A DNA stretch of 64,000 nucleotides. Source: Desmodesmus armatus (taxonomy: Eukaryota > Chlorophyta > Chlorophyceae > Sphaeropleales > Scenedesmaceae). The notes beneath the pieces are model-generated. The model had not been told where the DNA came from. It saw only the letters and a list, made by a program, of their open reading frames with translations, and did not search any database. Numbering within the stretch: position 1 is the first letter of the stretch; each line of letters starts with the position of its first letter. Both the position numbers and the translations under genes were made by a program. Positions 47,325 through 57,900 of the stretch are shown piece by piece. The stretch is taken from assembly GCA_007449985.2 (NCBI GenBank), contig VIIQ02000565.1, positions 1 through 64,000 on the forward strand. The letters are read 5' to 3'.

Positions 47325-47727
47325 GATAGTCCAAGCCTTCAGCAGCTTGAGAGTGGATATGATGGCTGGCATCTGCTCTAGGAACATATGCTGCAGCAGC
47401 GGCAGCACTGTGTGGGGCACACCAACAACAACATCTGCTGTTGCTGCTGCTGCTGCTGCTGTTGCTGCTTCTACTGCTGCTGCTGCTGGTGGTAGTGCTG
47501 CTGCTGGTGGTGGTGGTGCTGCTGCTGCTGGTGCTGCTGCTGCTGCTGGTGCTGCTGCTGCTGGTGCTGCTGTTGGTGATGGGATGTGACCAGGGGGCTG
47601 CAGCTGCAGCAGCGTCACCAGCAGCTGACCCTCTCTGGGATGCTTGGGGTCTCTCGGCTGCAACCCAGCAATTATACCAGACCCATCACTGCTGTTGCCG
47701 CTGCTGCTGTTGCTGCTGCTGCTGTTG

Positions 47728-47760
<33 letters not shown>

Positions 47761-50586
47761 AGCAAGTTATGGCACATTCCTGACTTTCCTGCCACTCCCC
47801 CTGCCCCTGTTGATGACTCTCCAGCAGCAGCAGCAGCAGCAGCAGGGCCGACAAGCTTTGCTGTCCCATGCTGCAGCAGTCGGTCCAGTATCCGTGCACG
47901 TGTATGCAGCCCACCCAGTCGCTCTATGTAGTCAGCCACTAGGGGGCCCTGCACTGTAGCAAACGGCTGGGTACTGGGTCCAGGTACAAGTGGGCTAGCA
48001 GGGGACCTGGGGGAGGGGGGGGGGCGCAACGCAGGGTGAGTTGGCAGGATCCGTGTTTGTGTCGTAGTGACAATAACACTGAGCTGTGTATTGCTCCTGC
48101 AGTAGCCATATAACTCTCTATGTAGTCAACCACTGGGGGTGACCTGCACTGTAGGAGGCTGCTGGGTACTGGGTCCATTACAGGTGGCTAGCAGAGGGCC
48201 TGGGGTGGGTGGTGGGGGAGGGGGGGGGGGGGGGGGGGTAAGGGGGGAGGGGAGTGCAGGGGAGGTTGATCAACTTCATGGGTTGAAGCAGCACTGGTGT
48301 TGCTGACAGTGTGACTACCAGTAACAGACAAGCATTCAATCCAAAGTGTTACTACACATACAGACAGCTGCACCCAACATGATGCCAGCGGAATTAGTGC
48401 ATGCAACAGGCGTAGCACGTATGCGCATACGTGGCTGTCTGTCCAGACGCCTCAGCTCACTTACATATCCAACTTATTGGTTGACCTTACGATTCAGCGG
48501 GGCTGGGCTGTACTGAACCACCCAAGGACTATAGGGTGTGAGATCTAGGGTTAGGGTGCAGGGTTCTTGTTGCCTCACCTATAAACCCGAAGTCAGCCAG
48601 GCTGGGTTGTACTGAGCCCAGTAGGTAGGCATGGGAGGTGAAGTGAGCCTGTGGGGTGGTAAGGTAGGCAAGAAAGGCAGAATGTTTTCCTGAGATGAGA
48701 ATGAGAAGGAGCAGACGCACTGATGTAACACTGCTGGGCACCACAAGCCGTGCTTTTGTGGCAAAGATACAGAGTGCATGTCACAAGTCAAGAGCACAGT
48801 GTGAGCAAAGGGCAAACACGCTTCCCAACCGTCTGGTGCATCCCCCCACCCTGCCAGGCTGTGTGTACCAGCCCCCCCCCCCCCCCCAAGGGATAGATCA
48901 CACATACCTGCAATACATCCAGTTGCCATTTGAAGCGTGCTTCAATAACAGGGATGCTGTCAGGAGTAATGCCCAGCCCTGGCAGCATGCCTGCAAAACG
49001 GGCAGCAACCATTGCCCCTGCAGCCATCTGCTGCTGGTAGGAGCCTGTCGGTAGGTTGGTGCTGCAAAACAGAGGGTTGGATCAAAAGGGGGGGGGGGGG
49101 GGGGAGGGGGGGGGGGTGCAGGAGTGTTCAGGTAGTGATGCGAGGTGGTATGGCAGGGGGGAAAGCACGTGGTCTAGACCTGGCATCTTGCACAGTTTCA
49201 GCTGCACCCTGAGGGTGGTTGTTCTGCTGCGGGTGGAAAATTGTCAGCAGGGCCACTTTTTCAACAAGAAAGGCAATGTAAGGGTGATTGTTGCAAGGGC
49301 CGTGGGGTACCACCCCCCTACACGCCCCCCTCTCTCCAAGCCCCTCCCCCCCCCCCTCCCCCTCCCCCCCTCCCCACCTTCCAAACTGGTACAGCAGCCG
49401 CTCCCGTTGCTCAGTGAAGCTCCAGCGGTAGTGCATGGCAGGCAGCACCAGCCATTCATCACCATACAGCTCTAACAGCATCGCTGCTGCTGCTGCTGCT
49501 GAGCTTCTGGGCAGCAGTGGGCCTAACATAAGTTGACTTGGTGACTGCTGCCACTGCTGCCATTGCTGCCATTGCTGCCGTTGCGGCCGCCATTGCTGCT
49601 GGTGGTGCTGCTGGTGGTGCTGCTGGTGCGGGGGCAGCAGCTGTTGGGTGTGTTGCTGCTGTAGGGAGTGTTCTAGGAGTGTGATGATGGCGTGGGTGTC
49701 TTGGAGGACTGTGGTGTGGTCTGGCAGCACAAGGACAGGGATGAACGCAACACCTGCATGCACACGACATGGTGTAGTTGGGGGGCGCCTCACCGGTTGA
49801 TAGATAGAAGGGGGGGGGGGTGAAGAGAACCTTACCTGCTGGTAAGGACTGGGGGGGGGGGGATGGTGGGCAGCACGGGGGGGGGGGGGGGGCATTGTGT
49901 TGGTTTGTGCTTCTGCCACTTGTGTGTGGCACTGTACCCTGCTGGTGCATCTTAGTACCGGGGGGAGCGGGATTGGGGCCGTGGGTGCGGGGGGGGGGGG
50001 GGGGGGGCATTTGTGTTCAGCATGACAGTGTGCTTGTGCCCCGGGCACAGGGCCTGTGCATGCCACGCCTGGGCAGGGGGGGGCCTGGGTTGAGTGGGTG
50101 CATTGTGTTTTGCTGCAGCACACTACAACACTTACTGCCTTGGTTGCCCACCTGGGAGGGGGGGGGGTGGCTTTGTATGTATTGCAGTATGTCAAAACGT
50201 CCATACCTGTTGCCCACCTGTGCGTGGCAGTATGACCTGCTTGTACAGCTCAGCACTGGCCGGGGGGGGGGGGGGGGTCGGGGGGTGGGGGAGGGGGGGG
50301 GGGGGTACTGGTTTTTGTGGGTGCTTTGTACTACTGCAGCACGTAAGAATTTCAGCACATTGTGCCCACCTGTGCGTGGCAGTATGACCTGCTTGTAAAT
50401 CTCAGCACTGGCTGTGAGCTCAATGAAAGGCAGGCCTCTCCAAATGAGGTACGCACGCAGCTTGCCTGTGTACAGGGAGTGGTCAGAGCCGATGAGGATG
50501 TAGGGAGGAGCCTTGTCACGTTGTTGCATTGCACAGTATTTCTGTTGAGCTGCTGCTGCTGCTGGTGGTGGTGGTGGTGGTTGCAT
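46671..50586 (-). CDS. GST-fold protein with polyQ insertion and long low-complexity C-terminus (5 exons, 699 aa)
   Basis: Minus-strand exons 50370-50586, 49378-49753, 48908-49061, 48579-48648 and 46671-47953 total 2100 bases, all phases consistent. Residues ~28-75 form a thioredoxin-like GST N-domain (YILIGSDHSLYTGKLRAYLI, VILPRTG, then VAFIPVLVLPDHTTVLQDT). A Gln-rich insertion follows, then the GST C-domain (LLELYGDEWLVLPAMHYRW, QERLLYQF-like helix, ARFKWQLDVLQ, HAYLLGSVQPSLADFGFI). The last exon adds LVADYIERLGGLHTRARILD and long Ala/Ser/Gln runs, with WLVVPRFLGSHAFTLYDAYT near the end. Glutathione binding is expected by fold; catalysis is unproven. The acceptor of the last exon is the first AG in CTACAGTGCAG, because only it keeps the frame. 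Exon-edge copies occur in two introns. Confidence 0.8.
48111..48223 (-). repeat. Copy of the 5' edge of GST-like last exon with its intron flank
   Basis: Matches 47923-48030 (CTATGTAGTC, CTGCACTGTAG, CTGGGTACTGGGTCCA, then CTAGCAG and a G run) with an offset of about 188 bases. The copy is out of frame, so it is not a usable exon as it stands. Confidence 0.85.
50205..50260 (-). repeat. Copy of the 3' edge of GST-like exon 1
   Basis: Near-identical to 50360-50412 (encoding ASAEIYKQVILPRTG plus donor), followed by a 13-base G run on the + strand. Confidence 0.9.
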
Positions 50587-51236
50587 GGCGAGCAGCTGTT
50601 GTTGGGGCGAGGGTGTCGGGCTGGCTTTGGCTTGGCTGGTGCTGTTTGGCTGGAGGGCCCCGTCATTGGGGATGGGTGTGACTATGACAGTGAAGCAGGT
50701 TACAGAAACTCAAAATCCTCAGCGTACTGCATCGTGGACTCCTCTACCTGACCTTGACCTTGCAGTTGCAAAGACCCATCATGGGTTTACTGTCAACGCG
50801 CGCAAACGCGAGGCAGAGCAGCAGATCAGCATGTGCTAAGCTTGGGTGGATCATTTCGGCAACAGTGGGTTGCTGTCGTTCCTGTAGCAGCGAGTCCCCA
50901 CTCGCGCTGCTGCGCAAGTCCAAACTCTGCAACCGAGACAAGACAGAGCCAACATGGACGCAACGTGTTAAAGTCCTTCTTTTGAAAGTCCAGAAAAGCC
51001 AGCTTCCTTTCGATTTGTAGGTGTCTTGGGGGTCACAGGTTTTTCAAGCAACATCATCAGCCCCAAAAGTGACAGCCTGTGCTCCAACAGCGCTGCTGGG
51101 CCCCGCACCTTGCAACTGCACCCATAAGGCGTGGTTTGCACTCCCCGCCGGTCAACTACAGGCATCTTACAGCTCGGAGAGGCCAGCCTGCTCCCTCCCA
51201 ACATAAAACTAGCAGTCTGTAGCAGCCTAGCCCTCC
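50587..51236. promoter_or_regulatory. Shared intergenic region between divergent GST-like and SNF2 genes
   Basis: 650 bases between the two divergent ATGs. It presumably holds both promoters. No strong core element seen. Confidence 0.4.
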
Positions 51237-54200
51237 ATGGAGCCATACCAGCGAGGACAGTTGGTGGAGGTGGTTGGGGTTGAAGAGGAGGGCTTCCCAG
51301 CGAGCTTTGTGCAGGGTATAGTGCTGCAGACGTGCAAGGCAGGGCTTATCGTGGAGTATCTGGAGTTTTTGGATGAAGTGTCTGGCAAGCAGCTGATTGA
51401 GTATCAGCCCCTGTGGAGGTTTAGGCCGTTCCTACCAGCAGCAGCTCGCTTCTCGAGCTGGGATGATATTCAGGTGGGTTGGGGTGCATGGCGGGGTTCT
51501 GCTGTTGCGGTCTGCGCAGCAGCAAGAGTCATGGGCTCAAACCCCCAGCACAGCATGACAGGCTGCTTCATCGGTGCAGGACTTTTGATAACAGCATGTT
51601 ATACTACCATCAGCAGCAGTTGTGCAGGACTTCGAAGCATTTAGCAGTTGAAGCTTGCAGTTGCGGTTGGTAACCATGGCCCCAATCACCCCCTCCCCCC
51701 TCTCAAAACGCACATGCCCCATTCCCCTGTCTGATCCCAGCTTGGCAGTTGGGATCAGCAGTCGGCACAAAAGCTAGTTCAAGAACAAGAACAGTCAAGC
51801 AACAGTTCTGCACCGTTCACTCATGCGGGTTCAGCACAGGAGCAGCGGGGCTAGACCCTAGCCATCCCCCTAAAACCATGGCCCAGTGCTTGTGTCGTCG
51901 CACACCCTATCTCGCCCTTCCCCACTTTGCTCATGTTTTTATATTGATCGAGTTTCAAAACGTACTGGCTTCAACAGCAGCGTCGCCAATGACACCCCTG
52001 CCAATGACACACGTGCTGTGCTGTGCTGTGCCGTGCTGGGCTGTGCTGCCCCTTCCCCTTCACCTGCGAGTGTAAGGCTGGCATGCCTGTTGAGTGGCTG
52101 GCATCAACAGCAGCGTCGCCACTGACACACCTGCCAATGACACACGTGCTGTGCCGTGCTGTGCTGTGCTCCCCCCCCCCCCCCCCCCCCCCCGCGGGTC
52201 AGGCTGGCATGTCGGTGGAGCTGTACGAGGACGATGTGTGGTGGAAGGGCTTCGTACTGCGCAAGTCACCTGCGGGAGTGTTTGTGTACTTGCCAGGTGG
52301 GCAGTGGGAGGGAGGGAAAGGGTTATGCGGGGGCAGCCTAGGGGGGGGGTGGGGACATGACTTGTGTGTGTTAAGCAGAGAGAATACAGATGTGGGCGAA
52401 GGGGGGGGGTCGTACTGCGCAAGTCACCTGCGGGAGCGTTTGTGCACCTGCCAGGTGGGTGGCGGGACTGAGGGAAGGGATATGCACTAGGAACAAGGGT
52501 GGGATGGTGGAATTGTGTTTGACACATGACATGTGTGGGTGGGAGGGGGGGGGGGGGGGCTGTGCAAGTCACCTGCAGGAGGTTGTGTCCCTGCCCACCT
52601 GGCAGGGGGAGTGAGGGAAAGGGATGTGACAGGAAAGCAGGAGGGGTGGGGGTATCTTATGGGTGGGAGGGTGGTGGTGGTGGTGGTGGTGGAAGGGCTC
52701 TGTATTGCGCAAGTCACCTGCAGGAGTGTTTGTGTACCTGCCAGGTGGGTAGCGGGAGTGAAGGAGGAAAGGGGGGGTCTACATGAAGGAGGGGAAGAGG
52801 AGGATGGGTGTGTGAAGGATGAGGGGTTGTTGGGCTGGAGGACAGGGGGGTGGGCGGCTTTGGATGAGAAAGGGCTTTGCACCATGCAAGTCACCTGCAG
52901 GAGTGTTTGTGTACCTTTTGCATGGGCGGCGGTACAGTGCAGTGCAGTAGCGGAAAAGGTTATACGCTTCTGCACTGCACTGTACCCTGCTACTAGGTGT
53001 CCCTTCTCCAATGTCACCCCCTGCAGAGGTGAAGCAGAGCACTCAAGTAGTGTGCCAAGGTCGTGTCCTGTGCTGAGCCCGCTGCTGTAAGTGCCATCCC
53101 CTGCTTTCACTGCTGAAATGATGAATGGACCAGAGCACCCACCCACGCAGTGGTCAAAACTCAACTCCAACTACGAGTGTGCTGACCTGCACACTGTGGC
53201 ACTGCTGTTTGTCCCCCCCCCCCCCCCCCCCCCCTGCTGCCAGCTGCAGAGATGAACCAAAGCACCCACTCAAACAGTGAACCACTTCTTATCACCAACT
53301 GCAAGTTTGAGTGTGCTGACCCCACACACCCACCCATTGCGAAGCTTCTCAACTTCCAACTTACTGTCACTCTTCACTCCGTGTGTTTTGTTTTCTGTCA
53401 ACCCCACATATTGCTGCCTGGTCTGCAGAGGTCAACCAGAGCACCCACTTTGAGAAGCACCTGCGCAACCTCAGGCCCGGGTACGACTGGGAGCCAGCAC
53501 AAGCACACGACACACAGCAACAGCAGCAGCAGCAGCAGTCATCGGTTGGGTCCTGGGTGCGGCGTGTGATACGGGAGGAGCTGCTGGAGAAGTGCAACAT
53601 GGACCCTGATGAGATTCAGGTGGGTCTTTTACCGCGGGGGGGGGGGGGGGGGGGGGGTCGATGGTGGTGGTGAGGGCGGGGGAGGGGGTTGGCGGTGGCG
53701 GTGGCGGCGGTGGCGGTGGCGGTGGTGGTGGCTGAACTCAACACCTCGTTGCTGTGTCAGGGTGTGGCGCGGGGGGGGGGGGGGGGGGGGTGAGGGGCAG
53801 GGGGGGGGGCAGAGCAGACAGAGTGTGGTAGGGGAGGAGCTGCTGGAAAAGTGCAACATGGACCCTGACGAGATACAGGTGGGTGGGGATGAAGGAATGG
53901 TATGTGTGTACCGGGGGGGGGGGGGGGCAGGGCTCAGCACCTGTTTGGGGGGGGGGAGAGAATGGGCAGGAGTCCAGAGCAGACAGAGAGCGATGTGTAT
54001 CTTGCACTTGTACAACATGCAGAATTGAATGTGCTTTTGCCAACTCCGTGCTTGCAATGCACACATGCAGTCACCCATCAGCGCCACCCTCCTTGCAACT
54101 TGCAAATGATTGTAGGTTCACAAATTAAAAATATGTTTGATTTCAAAAATTATGCAATTTGAAGTGATTGCAAACACCGTGTGGTGTCGTTTTGCTCTGC

Positions 54201-54889
54201 ACGGCACCTGTTGCCCATCCCGCTGCAGGCTGCTGCTGCTAGGGCACCCCAGCCCCTGCAAGACACAGCTGAATTATGCATAACTTGGTGCACTGTGATG
54301 CCCAGAACCTTCCAAACCATATTGATTGTCGTGTATGCAACTGCCGTGTGTGCTGCAGGCTGCTGCTGCTAGGGCCCTCACCCCCTGCCACAGATGCTGC
54401 TGACGTGTGTCATTTCATGCTGTGCAAGAATCCTTCAGATTGTGTCTGTGATTGGGAGGTGGATGAAAGAGTCTTCAACGCAAGAAAAGGCTCAACAATA
54501 TTCATTTTGTAGATTCACCTTCGACAGGAATGCACATGGTTCACTGCTTTGTATCAACTGCTGTGTGTGCTGGCTGTACATGCATGTGCTGCAGGCTGCT
54601 GCTGCTAGGGCGCCCCACCCCCTGCCAGACACGATGCCTTCGAGCCTCGTTCAGCGAATTCGTGCGCAGCAGAGACCCATCGGACGATGACCAAGAGGCT
54701 GTGGCAGCAGCAGCAGCAGCGGCGGCTGAGGCAGAGGGAGCAGGAGATGCTGCTGCTGCTGCTGCTGCTGCTGAAGCCGCCGCTGCTGCTGTGGCGGCGG
54801 CGGCTGAGGCAGCAGCAGCAGCGGTGAAGGCAGAAGCAGTAAAGGCAGACAACCTGCCTGCTGCTGATGCCATGCAGGTCGATGCACCC

Positions 54890-54922
<33 letters not shown>

Positions 54923-57900
54923 GGAGGTGTCAAGGCAGAACCTGGTACACTGGCTGCACCTGCTGCTGGTGTCAAGCAGGAGGCCGATTCAACAGCAGCA
55001 ATGCCCAATGCAGCAGCAGCAGCAGCAGCAGCGCGGATGCAACAGCAGCAGCAGTGGTTGCTGCTGCTGCAGAGGCAGCGCAAGCAGCAGCAGCACTACC
55101 TGATGCAGTAGCAGCTGCAGACGCAACAGCCGCCGCAGCGGCTGTAGCAGCAGCAGCAGCAGCAGCGGCGGCTGCGGCGGCTGCGGCAGCAGTGAAGCCT
55201 GAGCCTGGCAGCAATGCACAGCCGGTGACACTCGCAAATGACACCGGCAAGCTTCCAGGAGGCTTTGACCAAGACCGGTTACACCTGCAACTCCCAATGC
55301 AGCAGCAGCAGGAGCCTACAGACGTCACCATGGTAGATGCTGCTCAAGATGCTGCTGCTCTGGCAGCAGCAGCAGGTGCTGCTGTTGCAGCGGTGCAGGC
55401 AGCGGAAGCAGCAGCAGCACTGGCAGCAGCAGCACCGGCGGCGGCTGCAGCAGCAGAAGTAGCGCCGCGAAGGACGACGCGGGGGGCAAAGAGTAGGATC
55501 GTGTACATTGATGGCGTGCCTGTGTTGAAGGACAACCTGTATGACATTGGGAGTGGGGAGCCCAGCGTGTACAAGAAGGAACTGACAGGTGCGTGGCTGC
55601 TTGTGTCAAGGAGACGGGGGAAGGGGTGTGGGCAGCTGTAGTTGCGAGAGGGGAGGCAGGGGGGAACTGGCCGAATTTGTGGCACTAAGGGTTGGGCTTT
55701 TGGGTGGATGAGGGGGGGGGGGGGGGGGGGGTAATGTGGCTGTGGCAGGCTGAAAGAAACAGTGGGGAGCCGGGCGTGCACAAGAAGGAACTGACAGGCT
55801 TGGCGGCTTGTGGCAAGGGAAGGGGGCCGAGGCTGCAGATAAGCCTTTCACCAAGGACCATACCCTCTCATAGTCAACATGGAACCTCATATATTCCAGC
55901 TGTGCTGCTTGGCTGGTATGGATGAGGTTCCATGTTTTTTATGAGAGGGTGAGGTCCTTGGTGGAAGGCTTATCTGCAGCCCCGGCCCCCTTGCTTTTGT
56001 TTGCAGACAAGCCCTTCACCGGGGACGCACCTTCTCATGTTGTCAACCCCCAGTCGTGTCTGCATCAGTTGGACTTGTCCCCCATGAGCCTCTTGCCCAG
56101 CCATTCTCTTGAGGTCTGTTGTTGCTGAATGGGCCTCGTTGGCTCCCTGCGGGTGGTCAGGCACGGCCTGAACCATATAACAGCAACAGCGTCAGTATCA
56201 CTGTAACATCGATTTCAACAGTACCAGTCATTGTATTGTTGCTGTGTCTGCAGACAAGCCCTTCACTGAGGACCACACCTACTCAGCCATACCCCCAGCC
56301 TCCCCAGCATCCTTCCGCCGCCATTTTTGTTGTTCAAATTGTTTAAATTGGTTTCACATTGTTTTAGTTTTTTGAAGTTTCCGTCTTTTTTCTTATGTGT
56401 ATTATTTTTGTGTCTGCAGACAAGCCCTTTACTGAGGACCACACCTACTCCGCCATACCCCCCGCCTCCCCAGCATCCTTCCGCCGTCAGCAGCAGCTGC
56501 AGCACATGCGGCAGCAGCGGCAGCAGCACAACATGGAGAGGGAGGAGCGGTGCCTGGCGGGAGATGCAGCAGCAGCAGCAGCTGGCAGCGGCGGCAGGAG
56601 CAGGGGGAAGGGCACCAAGGCGCAGAATGCACAGCAGCAGGCACGCATCAAGCACAATCAGGGAGTCAAGGCGTCTGCCAACGTGAGTGTGTGGGGCTGG
56701 TAATCGGCTGTTGCGTGTCGCAAGGTTTCCTCTTGATGTACTGGTTCAGTACGCTGTAGCGTGCTGTGCTGTGCTGTGCTGTGTTGTGTCGTGTCGTGTC
56801 GTGTCGTGTCGTGTCGTGTCGTGCTGTGTTACTGTTGAAGTTCAGGTGACTGCTGGTCTGCATGCTGGTGTGGTAACTTGCTTCGCAGTAAAAGCAGCTG
56901 TACACTGCTTTGCCATGCTGTGCCGTACGTTTGTGCCATGCTGCGGTGTTTCTGTAACTTCTACAGGCGACCTCTGGTCTGCGTGCTGTGTACCTTGCCT
57001 CACACCTGGAACAGCTGCGGCCCTTCATTGCGCCAAAGTGAGTGGCACCTCCCTCTGGAGCCAAAGCTGTATTGGCTTTTGGAGCACTGCGCCCAGTAAG
57101 CACACATGTGTGCATGCGTCATCATGTCGTTCCAGGCAGCATGCGTTGCTCCAGTACTGTCGCCGTTGTTGCTATTGCCGGTACCTCTCACTGCTTACTC
57201 ACCCACTTCCTGTTCTCCCTGCCATCCTCCCCCCTCTTGCAGTGTTGCTGAGGGCCTTGCTGCTGCAGCTGCTGCTGCCACCCACGTGGAGCCCCCTGAG
57301 CCACCAACCACACAGCCAGAGCAGATCAAGGCCGTGCTGAGAGACTACCAGGTCAGCTTGAGTCAGTGATTGCTTACCGTCAGTCACTGTCTATGGTGCT
57401 GCGTTAGTAGTGGGTGCTGATTGTCAATTTTGGTGTAGGTCGCGTTCAGTCTTGGTCAGCAGCTGGCTTACCCCAGCTCTTCCTTCATCGCCTTCCATCC
57501 CCAACCGACGATCTTCTATTCGTTGTTTCTTGCACTGATGCTCTGCTACTGATGCTGTGTGCCTGCTGCAGCTGGAGGGTCTGTCCTGGATGGTGGCCCA
57601 GCACTGCCGTGGACTCAACTCAATCCTGGCTGACGAGATGGTGAGGGTGGGGGGGTATCATGCTGTTATATATATAACACTATGATAATGTAAGAACAGA
57701 TTTGACAAAATAAAAATGAAAAGTGTATGAGTGAAACAATTTTAAAATAATTGTTTATAATGTTATTCATTTACAGTCTGTTTTGATCATACTGTTTGCA
57801 TCCTTGATTGTGCTGGCAAATCACTGGCAATCCCGCCCTTTGACAATGATGCATTGGCGTCATATTCTGGGTGCTGTGTTTTGTGGTAAGGATTAGGCAA

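Noticed and set aside
47940..47960. Suspected one-base insertion in the C5 run at the start of the last GST-like exon
   Set aside because: Using the upstream AG of CTACAGTGCAG as acceptor restores the frame exactly, so no sequence error is needed.
51490..51560. tRNA-like stretch ending GGGCTCAAACCCCCAGC
   Set aside because: The T-arm-like part is imperfect and no D-arm, anticodon stem or acceptor stem could be paired.
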